From: CAWBCI01 sp963787195
Lineage (GTDB): Bacteria; Bacteroidota; Bacteroidia; Bacteroidales; JAGOPY01
DNA: 64,000 bases
Direction: 5' to 3'
NCBI GenBank assembly: GCA_963787195.1
Contig: CAWBCI010000026.1
Span: 135,736 to 199,735, forward strand
How positions within the stretch are numbered: position 1 is the first letter of the stretch; every line of letters starts with the position of its first letter. The translations under genes were made by a program, and so were the position numbers. Shown piece after piece: positions 34,914-43,331 of this stretch. The notes below the pieces were generated by a model. That model was not told the origin of the DNA and ran no database searches. It saw nothing but the letters and a program-made list of their open reading frames with translations.

Positions 34914-35798
34914 TCAGATATGTTTTACTTCATAGTTAAATCCGGCTAATGTCGAAATGGATTCAGCCAAATGTTTTCTGTGGCATTTATTAATATCGGC
35001 TTCAAAACAGGTAAGAGCAATGCGTTGATTTTTCTTTAATATGTTAAATATTTCTTCCTGCTCGTCTATAGTCTCTTTCAGGTTATCCATCTTATACCAG
35101 GAAAAGAGTTTGTCATAATCCGCCTGGGTATTCAGTTCCTGTCTTTGCCCTGATTGTATGCCTAGCTCCGGAATATGTACGTATTGTATGCCAAGACTTT
35201 CACAGTATCGTTTTAACAGGCTCTTGCTAAAGCCAAATTTCATGCTCAGCGGGTTATTGCGAACGTCGACCAACACTTTTACGTCATTCTGAAGTAACCT
35301 GACCAAATATTCCTCGAGCGATATGCCTTCATAACCTATGGTGAACAGTACCGTTTTACTACTATCAGGTTTTGCCGCATTAATCCTCTCAAGCTGTATT
35401 ATATTCAGAATATTTTCGGCCGCTTCACTTTTTATGGCATAGAAGGGAAAGTTTATATAGGTATGCTTCATCAGGGCATTGGCATTCATATGGCCATAGG
35501 CGGCTTTCACTTCCTCTGATATCTTCCTGTCTTCCGGTTTAAGCTGTTTCAGGTAATCCGTTTTATCGGCTTTTTTAAAGTGAGATTTGGTTTCCTGTAA
35601 GATCCCTTTTGAGGCCATAGTCGTCATATCTGCATTAGCCGAAAAAGAATAAGAGCCGAATTTGTAAGGTATAAAATCATAAACGGCCTTCGTCTGCCTC
35701 TTCGAAAATAAGAAAAGCAACTTCTGAATCCGGATTTTATCCAATTCGTCTTCAAAAAGCTGTAATAAGGCCAAGATGACTTTTCTCCTGTAAAACAT
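34914..35798 (-). CDS. SocA-like + DUF488 two-domain protein
   Basis: 294 aa in two parts. Residues 1-~145 (RKVILALLQLFEDELDKIRIQKLLFLFSKRQTKAVYDFIPYKFGSYSF) resemble the SocA/Panacea (DUF4065-like) helical domain that binds proteases or toxins in other systems. Residues ~150-294 are DUF488: FTIGYEGISLEEYLVRLL, VDVRNNPLSMKFGFSK, and the conserved end CFEADINKCHRKHLAE with Cys264, Cys272 and His273. The ATG at 35798 is only about 5 nt from the predicted -7 box, so the transcript may be leaderless. First gene of a three-gene operon. Confidence 0.75.
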   Translation of the reverse strand: MFYRRKVILALLQLFEDELDKIRIQKLLFLFSKRQTKAVYDFIPYKFGSYSFSANADMTTMASKGILQETKSHFKKADKTDYLKQLKPEDRKISEEVKAAYGHMNANALMKHTYINFPFYAIKSEAAENILNIIQLERINAAKPDSSKTVLFTIGYEGISLEEYLVRLLQNDVKVLVDVRNNPLSMKFGFSKSLLKRYCESLGIQYVHIPELGIQSGQRQELNTQADYDKLFSWYKMDNLKETIDEQEEIFNILKKNQRIALTCFEADINKCHRKHLAESISTLAGFNYEVKHI

Positions 35799-35802
35799 TT
35801 TG

Positions 35803-35810
35803 CAAAGTTA
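35803..35810 (-). promoter_or_regulatory. Predicted -7 element of the DUF488 operon
   Basis: Minus-strand TAACTTTG, exact TAnnTTTG, ending 5 nt before the ATG. Confidence 0.45.
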
Positions 35811-35990
35811 CGCTCTATAATGAGATTTCTAAAGCTAAATCCTTTTTGAATGCTGAAATAGTCTAAACTATAATTTTGAAGGAATGACTAATAAATATTA
35901 CTACTGATATTCCATGCTGGTTCCGTCAACACGATTTTTAAATTCTGTATTGCGCAGGTGGTCAGGATGTCTTGTTATTGTGTGTAGTGA

Positions 35991-36557
35991 TTATCCCACT
36001 AATATTCTTTTTTTTCTATAGTTATTTAGGTGCTTTTTTAGGTGTTCTTCGATTTGAAACAATCTCATTATTGGTGTTGAAAAATATGCTGTTTGTTTTA
36101 ATGCAATAGACCGCAATTTTTTCACCGCCGATTCAAACTTTTCGTTTATAATTAATTCCAGATTAACATCGAATTCCTTATCAATGGAATCCTTTAATCT
36201 TAAAAGCTCTGTTCGTGTGTTATATTTTGCATTGGGTCCACTAACTTTAACGATAGGAGACCAAATCATAGGAATTATAGACTTGTATTCGCTAAAGTAC
36301 TTTCTTGCATAATTTATATCCTTTTTAAACTTCGCGTAAAATCGGTTATAGTCATCAGGCCTTTTGTTTTTAACATATTGAAGCCCTTGAATATGTGCTG
36401 CGACTTCACAGACATAAACCTTTTTATCTAGCAAGCTAATTCCTACTACATCTATTTCTCCTTGAATGTCAGGATTATTTACATTGTATTGTATGAAATC
36501 ACATTTGAGAGCTAATTTCAAATATTCACCACATATCTCCTCACTTACAGTTTGCAT
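35991..36557 (-). CDS. PD-(D/E)XK-nuclease-like protein
   Basis: 188 aa, soluble. The N-terminal half has a restriction-endonuclease-like layout: Glu in SEEICGEYLKL (6-14), Asp36 in QGEIDVVGI and, after an expected strand, VYVCEVAAH, where the last motif is E-V-A instead of E-x-K. The catalytic Lys is thus not in its normal place, so activity is uncertain. The remainder is helical and Lys-rich. Related uncharacterised proteins occur in bacterial accessory regions. No partner gene overlaps it. Confidence 0.6.
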   Translation of the reverse strand: MQTVSEEICGEYLKLALKCDFIQYNVNNPDIQGEIDVVGISLLDKKVYVCEVAAHIQGLQYVKNKRPDDYNRFYAKFKKDINYARKYFSEYKSIIPMIWSPIVKVSGPNAKYNTRTELLRLKDSIDKEFDVNLELIINEKFESAVKKLRSIALKQTAYFSTPIMRLFQIEEHLKKHLNNYRKKRILVG

Positions 36558-36707
36558 ATAGTTTTTATTTTATTTTTTTATTCTGAATGTTATCCACAAC
36601 TCCCCATTCTTTATACCACGTTATCGTTTTTCCTAATTAAACTTAATAATTCTCTATTTATTGATATTACTATTATCTTCCGGAAATTAGTCATTATGCG
36701 TTGTGTT

Positions 36708-37541
36708 TCATTTAATCTTATTGAGGTATTTATAGTGAGCTTTAATATTATGAAAATAGTAGCTTCCTATCGAATTAGAGTTAATTAATTCATCATACAC
36801 TTTCTTTGGAACATCTACGTATTGGAAAACATCACCATGATGGAATTCTATTTCCATAATCTTATTTTCAGCATCATAACCTATAGAAGCAATATTGGAA
36901 GAACTAACAGGAATCCTTTTTATGTTTTGTGTATGGAATTCTGTCAGCATTTTTGCAACACCGGCTGATACATACATTTGGTACCTGCTGGTTGGTTTTT
37001 CGGGTAGGATAAGTTGCAGCCAGCCTAATTCTACTAAAGGTTTAATGTGTCTCGTGTAATTTTTATTATTATTGTAAAGCGCTATAAATTCAAATATGTC
37101 CTCGCGAGATTTTGCTTCAGTACAAAATTTTAAAATCGAAAAAATAGTGTCTCCGATTTTACTTATCAATTCATTTCTGTCTTTGGTCCATCCTTGGTCC
37201 TTTACTGACCTAAGATAAGAATCAATTTCTTCTAATGTTTTAATATCCGGTATTTTATCTTTGGCTCTATCTTTGGCTCCGGTTAATTTCACAGCACCAG
37301 CAAGAGGATGGATTTTAATTGTGCAAAGAAAATAAGACCTGTCATCATCGGTTTCGAAAACCGGTGGCGGCGACCCGTTTTTCTCCAATTCGCTGTGTAT
37401 TATATTGTAAAATCTTACTGATTCGGCGCTGCCGGGAACTATGGTTATATCCACCGGATTCCATCCCTTTTTCAACTCAATCCTATCCCATTCAACGGTA
37501 TGGCCATTAATCAGTTCATTTATATTTATGGGTAGTTCCAA
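36708..37541 (-). CDS. Internally deleted AlbA_2/HATPase-type regulator with KTSC domain
   Basis: 277 aa. Residues 1-30 (LPININELINGHTVEWDRIELKKGWNP) match the start of AlbA_2-type regulators, which are normally ~450-500 aa. Residues ~47-78 (HSELEKNGSPPPVFETDDDRSYFLCTIKIHP) match the very end of the HATPase_c_4 part of the same proteins. About 350 residues between them are missing while the frame is kept. A winged-helix-like region (~125-200) and a complete KTSC domain (~213-275; IASIGYDAENKIMEIEFHHGDVFQYVDVP) follow. Start is TTG at 37541. It may work as a reduced DNA- or RNA-binding regulator. Confidence 0.65.
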   Translation of the reverse strand: MELPININELINGHTVEWDRIELKKGWNPVDITIVPGSAESVRFYNIIHSELEKNGSPPPVFETDDDRSYFLCTIKIHPLAGAVKLTGAKDRAKDKIPDIKTLEEIDSYLRSVKDQGWTKDRNELISKIGDTIFSILKFCTEAKSREDIFEFIALYNNNKNYTRHIKPLVELGWLQLILPEKPTSRYQMYVSAGVAKMLTEFHTQNIKRIPVSSSNIASIGYDAENKIMEIEFHHGDVFQYVDVPKKVYDELINSNSIGSYYFHNIKAHYKYLNKIK

Positions 37542-38118
37542 ATTAATATTTCTATGGATTCTTGAAAAGCTATTTATGATTTCTCAAATAATCGATTTTG
37601 ATTTCAGCAAGTTTTAAAACATCCCTGGTCTTTTTTCATTTGAATTAAATTGCTTGCCATTGCTTGTTAAAAGTACGCGGATAATTTTACCCCGTGGATT
37701 TTTTTTACAATAGTTGTCAACACAAAAGTCTAATTATCGGGAAGATTGCATTCTGTAAAATTTAGGGAATACCACCATATTCTCCTGCTCAAATTCTCAT
37801 TTATGTGTTCATTTTCCATTTTCAATATATATTATACTTCGTTTATATTTAATGCATAAATGCAATATTTGTATAATTTTAAAAGGTAGATTTTTTTTAT
37901 CCCGGCAAACTTGATGAACGAAATTTCGGGATAATTTTATGAAAATCAAAATTTTATTTAATGAAGAAAATGATTTCAGATAGCCGGATTCAGATTTCAG
38001 ATTTACGTCTTCCAGGATGGAAGTATAATAATTCTGACTGTTTCGCTTTGCCGGCGTCACTGCAAAAAGCTATCAGATCTTGACTTTCGTCAGGATGACG
38101 CCACATCTTGCTTAATAG

Positions 38119-38171
38119 AAAAGCGGCGCGGCACGCCTTGAAGATTTCCAGAGGTGTGCCGCGCCGCTTTT
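38119..38171 (-). terminator. Long intrinsic terminator of the RND operon
   Basis: 20-bp arms AAAAGCGGCGCGGCACGCCT / AGGTGTGCCGCGCCGCTTTT (one G-T type mismatch) around a 13-nt loop. T-tracts are present on both strands, so it can stop transcription from either side; it lies downstream of the 38347-42726 operon. Confidence 0.8.
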
Positions 38172-38196
38172 ATAAAAATACCATAAAGACGTCATC

Positions 38197-38250
38197 CCGG
38201 CGCAGGCCGGGATCTGGTAGCGGAATGCAGACAGGGAATGAAATCAGATT
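38197..38250. repeat. 54-bp direct repeat, right copy
   Basis: Partner of 33034-33087. Preceded by gacgtcatcccggcgcaggccggg, a REP-like stem. Confidence 0.85.
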
Positions 38251-38346
38251 TCAGATGGCAAATTTTAGATTGACGAAAAAATAAGGACCCCCACTTAATG
38301 ACCACCATTAACATGATGCGCCGGAGGACATAGCCCTAAAAAATAA

Positions 38347-39714
38347 TCAGAAACTGAACTTCAGACTGAATACAAATTCATCCTTATCCTTCAGCATTGC
38401 AAAAGCGCTTTCCCCTTCTCCCCGGATCAACCTCAGGCCTAGTGAAATTGTGGTATTCAGGTTAGGCATGTAATCGATCGAAGGCATATAAATCCAAGCG
38501 TAATTGCCCGGAATATCCTTCCAGTCTGAAACTACAAAAGCCATCGTTAGCGGTTTGATATTCAGTTTATCTTCAAAAAATTTCTTCTCATAATTCAAAA
38601 CAAAATAATCATTCAGGTTCTTTGATCCCATTTCATTCATAAAACCATGTAGATACTGGAAATTCAAATAAGATCCATCGCTAAAACTGTAATCCCCGCC
38701 GATAACGAATTTGATATAAGGAGTATTATCCAGTAATAGCGTATCAGTGGGAGGAAGACCGAATGAAGAAAGATCATTGCTGGCAATTACTTTATTTTCC
38801 GGAATAAAAGCCGCAGCCTCGGCCCAAAGACCGATGCCCTTCACAGAAGTTGCCATATCGGCGCCAATGATGTGCTGCCTCGGGTAAGACATATAGGAAC
38901 GTATGTCTAAAGCACCTTCCATACCGACCGGTGCGATTACGTTATGATATGGCAGGGGCAACTGTGTCCGGCCATAGACATAACTCAGCGAAAAATCAAT
39001 ACTGCTGAGATATCCCCCGAATTTCAGGCCGTAAGTCGAATTCCCGCGTAAGTTCAGGGCAGGCATGGCCAGGCTGTCGGAAAAATTCGCAAGGTAAAAT
39101 CCGGCGGGGACCGGGATAGAAGTTGTCAGGGCGGAAGACCAATCGCCTAAAGGCAAGGTGGCCGGCCTGAACAGGGCAATATAGTCGCCTTCTATGTAAA
39201 AATCCTTGATGTAATAAGTGGCATGTATACCGTCCGAGCCATTATGCCGGCCGAAATCCCAGATATCCTCCAGGTCATATGAATTCAGATTATCCGTTGG
39301 ATTCAGCCGGTCGGCAGTGCCCCAGGCAATCCGCTGCCTTCCGATCTTGACATCCAGGTTCTTACTGAGAAAACCGTATAATTCCACATAGGCTTCACGT
39401 ATATCAATATTATAAGGTGAAGTTAGATCCTTGTTGAACAATTGATCCGTATTCGTTATCAAAGGAAAACCAAATGACCTCAGCCAGACTTCACTGTGGA
39501 ATTTAGCCTTATCGGTAAATTTTTTCTCCAGTTGAAGGTCCAGGCGGTTTTCATTCCATGACCATTGCCCGTCATTCAGCCTGAAACGATTGTCGGTATA
39601 AATCTCTCCATAGAGTTTTATTGGATTTTCCTGTGCCTGCAAACGGGTAAAAGGAAGCAAGGAAATAAGGATCAAGCCGGCCAAAATTCTTCGTTTTAAA
39701 CTTCTTCTTTTCAT
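38347..39714 (-). CDS. Outer-membrane beta-barrel protein (DUF1302-like) of an RND export operon
   Basis: 455 aa, signal peptide ~1-27, then a large barrel pattern with aromatic-ended strands from IKLYGEIYTDNRFRL to FVFSLKFSF. The segment DIREAYVELYGFLSKNLDVKIGRQRIAWGTADRLNPTDNLNSYDLEDI matches the DUF1302/alginate-export-like outer-membrane family that travels with MMPL-type RND exporters. It lies 23 nt behind the LolA-like gene, so the three genes form an envelope-spanning export unit. Confidence 0.78.
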   Translation of the reverse strand: MKRRSLKRRILAGLILISLLPFTRLQAQENPIKLYGEIYTDNRFRLNDGQWSWNENRLDLQLEKKFTDKAKFHSEVWLRSFGFPLITNTDQLFNKDLTSPYNIDIREAYVELYGFLSKNLDVKIGRQRIAWGTADRLNPTDNLNSYDLEDIWDFGRHNGSDGIHATYYIKDFYIEGDYIALFRPATLPLGDWSSALTTSIPVPAGFYLANFSDSLAMPALNLRGNSTYGLKFGGYLSSIDFSLSYVYGRTQLPLPYHNVIAPVGMEGALDIRSYMSYPRQHIIGADMATSVKGIGLWAEAAAFIPENKVIASNDLSSFGLPPTDTLLLDNTPYIKFVIGGDYSFSDGSYLNFQYLHGFMNEMGSKNLNDYFVLNYEKKFFEDKLNIKPLTMAFVVSDWKDIPGNYAWIYMPSIDYMPNLNTTISLGLRLIRGEGESAFAMLKDKDEFVFSLKFSF

Positions 39715-39737
39715 TTTAACCTGGAATATTCAATTTC

Positions 39738-40475
39738 TTATTGTTTTAATTTTCTTACACTAAAATCGTCGTCCGGGATATTCGTGTCAAATTTGATATC
39801 CGTCGTGATCATCTCTGTTTTATGGTCTTTTGCCATGTCAGTCATCAGCATATCGGTGGCTGTCCAATAATTTCCAATCTTTTCAATTTTGGTATTCAGC
39901 AGTTCTTTCACTTTCCTCCCTCCTCTGTCATAATAATCCACTTTGCGGAAATAGTAATTATCTTTTCCTATGGTAATGATCTGTTTTGAATAATCCGAAG
40001 CGGAAGGATCTTTGGGTGTAAGTTCCAGAACATAAGTATCCGGATTGTCTTCCAAAAGTTTGGGATTAAACTTTTCCGACATAGGCTTGGATTCCATATC
40101 GTCATAAGAAAAATCTGTTCCGGCAAAATTCTGGTTTTTGATGGATGATGCTATCCTCCTTTCTTTTCCATAAGCCGGAAGATAGAGGTACATCACATTA
40201 TCGGGAAGGGAGAGAAAAGCGATTCCCGCCTGGGATGCAGGAGCCGTAAAACGAAAGAGGCGCATTTCATTCCCTTTCTGGATAAATTCAGCCTCCCTGC
40301 TTTGCTGATTTCCTTTTTTATCTGTTATGATAATTTTTATACTTGCCCTCTGGTCTTTCGGGGCATAAGTCACATCATCGGTTTTTTTCAGGATCTGTGA
40401 GGCATCCTGGGAATATGTGTTGCCACTTAGCATCAAAATAAAAATGCTTGTTATTATAAATGATATACTTTTCAT
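39738..40475 (-). CDS. LolA-like outer-membrane lipoprotein-sorting protein
   Basis: 245 aa with a signal peptide (~1-22). The incomplete-barrel LolA/LolB-like fold is recognised from DDVTYAPKDQRASIKIIITDKKGNQQSREAEFIQKGNEMRLFRF, VMYLYLPAYGKERRIASS, GTDFSYDDM and YFRKVDYYDRGG. Proteins of this group (NCBI name 'outer membrane lipoprotein-sorting protein') bind a lipid in the periplasm and always sit next to an MMPL exporter. Here it is 10 nt behind that exporter gene. Confidence 0.88.
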   Translation of the reverse strand: MKSISFIITSIFILMLSGNTYSQDASQILKKTDDVTYAPKDQRASIKIIITDKKGNQQSREAEFIQKGNEMRLFRFTAPASQAGIAFLSLPDNVMYLYLPAYGKERRIASSIKNQNFAGTDFSYDDMESKPMSEKFNPKLLEDNPDTYVLELTPKDPSASDYSKQIITIGKDNYYFRKVDYYDRGGRKVKELLNTKIEKIGNYWTATDMLMTDMAKDHKTEMITTDIKFDTNIPDDDFSVRKLKQ

Positions 40476-40485
40476 AATTTAAATT

Positions 40486-42726
40486 TTAAGAATTACTATT
40501 CCTATTTTTAGATTTAATTTTATTAAGACTGATGAGTAAAGCCGGGAGTAATGTAAGTGCAGCAGCGCCTGAGCCAAACATGGTCACAGCCACCAATAAT
40601 CCAAATCGTTGCAGAGGGACCAGGCTGGAAAATATCAACACCAGGAATCCCAATGCCACCGAGAGCACATTGATGCTAATGGATTTACCGCTGAGAGTGA
40701 GTGCATCACTTATTGCGCCCTCAATATCTTTACCCTGTTTCATTTCATGATCAATATGTGTAATCATATGGATAGCATAGTCAACGCCAATACCTATGGA
40801 AACGCTTCCTACAAGGACTGTTGCGATATCGAGAGGAATACCGGTGAGGCCCATGAAGCCGAACAATATTACCAGGGTTGCCAATATTGGGACAATGGCA
40901 TTTACTCCGCGCCTGAATGATTTCAAAATAAGGGCAACAAGCAAAAAGACCAGCAGTGTTGCATATGCAAGCGACTGCATCTGGCTGTTCAAAAGACTTT
41001 GGTCTATCCGGATATAAAGCGATGGGAAACCGGTAAAGCTGATTTTGTAATCAGGGCTTTGGTGATGATCAATATAATCCTGCATTTCCCTGGTAAAATT
41101 TTTCATCACATCCAGGTCACCCGATTTAAAAGTGGCATTAATCAATCCTTCCTTTAAATCGAAACTCACGAGCTGATCCATTACATCCTGTCCATCCAGC
41201 AAAAACCATAGCTGTTCGATCTTGGCCTTTTCGTCCGGGATGACTTTCCCTTCACCCATCACATCATTCATTTCCTCAATCAGGTCAGCAACTGACTGTG
41301 CATTGGTCACATCTTTGGACTTTTTCATGAAATCCGCGACATCAAGCATTGCATTTAACACTTCCGGGTTTTGCATATCACCTTTCACAACAACATAAAC
41401 CGGCATAGTTCCCCCAAACTTTTCCCGGAATATTTTTTCTGAAATATGGATCGGATCGTCTTTTTTGAAGTAATCGATCACATCGACTTTACGCTGAACA
41501 CGGAAAATGCCGCCGATTGCCACTATAATTATGAGGGCCCATACCACCAACACTCTCCTGGGATGATGAAAGACCAGGTTTTTAATACCGCTCAGGGGCT
41601 TTTCAAGAAAGAAGCGCCGGGGATGACTGTCTCCATTATTTTGGGGGGGTTTTTCAGGCATGACAGCCATCAGTGCCGGTGCGAATGTAAGGCTCAATAT
41701 CAGGGCAAATGCCACCCCTATAGCCATGAAGATACCAAAGGTACTGATCATGGTCAGGTAGGATCCGAAAATAAAGGAGATGAATCCTGCCATGGTAGTG
41801 ACTGCCGCCAGGGATACCGGGACCATGATATAGGAGAGGGATTTGGCAAAGGGTTCAGGCCCGTTGAGTCGATTTATAACATGGATCGTATAAGCGCTTC
41901 CGACTGCCAGGAGGATCACTGGGATTACATCCGAGATAATTGAAATTTTGATCCCCAAAGCCCCCATCAGGCCGATAGTCCATATAATGCTGATGAGGAC
42001 TGTAAGGAGTGGGAGAATTACCCCCCGCCAGGATCTGAAGCTCAGGAAGAGTATGATGATTATCACCAGAGCAGCCAGCGGGCCAAGGAATATTAAGTCG
42101 CTCATGATGATTTCACCAAGACTTTCCATGGAAAAAGGCATCCCGCCGTAATACACTTTTTCATCCAGGTGCATGGCCTCCACTTTCTGTTTGATGGCTT
42201 TAGCCACCTGAATTTTATCCACCCCATCGGAGATTTTCACCATAATGGCAGTGAAAGTGGCATCATCTGAAACCAGTGAGCCGCGGTACATATCTTTGGA
42301 AAGGGTATAATCCTTTAGTTTCTTAAGTTCTTCGGGAGTTTGGGGAAGATTATATTCATCCACCAGCTTCCCTATATCAATTCCCCAGTCGCTGCCTTTG
42401 ATATCGATAATGTTGGTGAGACTGGTAACAGATCCCACTCCAGGCAAATATTGCAGGGAATCCGTGATCTGTCTGACATCTTCAAGAGTTTTCAGGTTGA
42501 AAACATCCGCTGCTTCAAGCCCTATCACCCCAATATAATTTCCGCCATATTTATCCCCTACTTCCCTGAAAAGTTGCGCTTTCGGATCGTCTGCCGGGAG
42601 ATAATCGAAAACATCCGGATCTACTTTCAGATCTTTCAGAAAATAAGCCATGAATACTGTCAGCAAGGCGGTGAAAATGATGATCCAGATTCTTTTGTTT
42701 ATTATCCAGTCTGCGAGATGTTTCAT
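40486..42726 (-). CDS. MMPL/HpnN-type RND transporter
   Basis: 746-aa inner-membrane exporter with the RND duplication: helix 1, a periplasmic loop, five helices, then the same again (12 helices). Family traits: VDPDVFDYLPADDPKAQLFREV near the N-terminus, the RND sterol-sensing-like helices, and GVDYAIHMITH in the second half. With the LolA-like and barrel proteins it probably moves lipids or hopanoid-like molecules from the inner to the outer membrane. First gene of the operon; no promoter match was found upstream. Confidence 0.9.
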   Translation of the reverse strand: MKHLADWIINKRIWIIIFTALLTVFMAYFLKDLKVDPDVFDYLPADDPKAQLFREVGDKYGGNYIGVIGLEAADVFNLKTLEDVRQITDSLQYLPGVGSVTSLTNIIDIKGSDWGIDIGKLVDEYNLPQTPEELKKLKDYTLSKDMYRGSLVSDDATFTAIMVKISDGVDKIQVAKAIKQKVEAMHLDEKVYYGGMPFSMESLGEIIMSDLIFLGPLAALVIIIILFLSFRSWRGVILPLLTVLISIIWTIGLMGALGIKISIISDVIPVILLAVGSAYTIHVINRLNGPEPFAKSLSYIMVPVSLAAVTTMAGFISFIFGSYLTMISTFGIFMAIGVAFALILSLTFAPALMAVMPEKPPQNNGDSHPRRFFLEKPLSGIKNLVFHHPRRVLVVWALIIIVAIGGIFRVQRKVDVIDYFKKDDPIHISEKIFREKFGGTMPVYVVVKGDMQNPEVLNAMLDVADFMKKSKDVTNAQSVADLIEEMNDVMGEGKVIPDEKAKIEQLWFLLDGQDVMDQLVSFDLKEGLINATFKSGDLDVMKNFTREMQDYIDHHQSPDYKISFTGFPSLYIRIDQSLLNSQMQSLAYATLLVFLLVALILKSFRRGVNAIVPILATLVILFGFMGLTGIPLDIATVLVGSVSIGIGVDYAIHMITHIDHEMKQGKDIEGAISDALTLSGKSISINVLSVALGFLVLIFSSLVPLQRFGLLVAVTMFGSGAAALTLLPALLISLNKIKSKNRNSNS

Positions 42727-43303
42727 TAAATATTATTTTGACTTATTATGTTTTATAGTCAAAGATGGATTTAAAAAAAATACCTACTTTACTTAGTTCC
42801 AATGAAAAAAAGTTCCGGATAAGTACTTTTCATGACTATTTTAGCCTCATCGTTCATCTTTTATAATTTCAATTCCAAAAAATGATCATTCAAAAATATA
42901 ATATGATGTATTTGACCAATTACGTTTTTTGGTCAACAAATGTACATTAAATTATAAATAATCCGGTTTTTTTTAAGAAATTTTTAATGATTTTTAAAAT
43001 AATGAAAGGAAATTCCAAATGACAAATCCCAAAAAACAAACAAATCCCAAAAACCAAATTCCAAAGAAATTCTTTGTAAAAGCTCGGAGCTTTTAGGCCT
43101 TCGTGGCTGAATTATTTGCCTGCTAATTCCATTGTTTTAGCCACAGTGACTCCAAGGCACTAAAAAAACACCAAATATTCAGTATACCATTAACCATTAA
43201 CCAATAACCATTAACCAATAACCATTAACCAATAACCATTATCCAATAACCATTAACCATTAATAATTATCCTATTTAAAGTACCACCCTTTTATCCGAA
43301 TAT
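42727..43303. other. Intergenic region with tandem and inverted repeats
   Basis: No gene in ~600 bp. AT-rich to 43010, then caaatcccaaaa repeats (43015-43065), a 17-bp palindrome AAAAGCTCGGAGCTTTT (43078-43094), an imperfect gccttcgtggct / agccacagtg pair (43097-43150), and the tandem array at 43187-43263. Confidence 0.6.
43187..43263. repeat. Tandem array of a 14-bp CCATTAACCAATAA unit
   Basis: About five and a half copies with single-base variants, AT-rich, ending ~40 bp before the dnaG promoter. Confidence 0.85.
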
Positions 43304-43311
43304 TATCTTTG
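43304..43311 (+). promoter_or_regulatory. Predicted -7 element of dnaG
   Basis: TATCTTTG, exact TAnnTTTG, 20 nt before the TTG start at 43332. No clear -33. Confidence 0.5.
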
Positions 43312-43331
43312 TACAAAACTTTGCATATAAA

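Larger units (their letters stand above)
37542..38346. other. Repeat-containing intergenic region
   Basis: No convincing gene (a minus-strand frame at 37809-38060 overlaps repeats and has no family features). Holds GATTTCAG units (37973-38002, 38240-38256), the strong hairpin at 38119-38171 and the right copy of the 54-bp repeat. Confidence 0.6.

Noticed and set aside
35869..35876. Plus-strand TAATTTTG as a promoter
   Set aside because: No plus-strand gene or terminator follows; probably a chance match in AT-rich DNA.
37809..38060. Possible 83-aa gene
   Set aside because: Low-complexity, overlaps GATTTCAG repeats, no promoter match or recognisable segment.
43187..43263. CRISPR array
   Set aside because: 14-bp units without spacers and no cas genes in the window.
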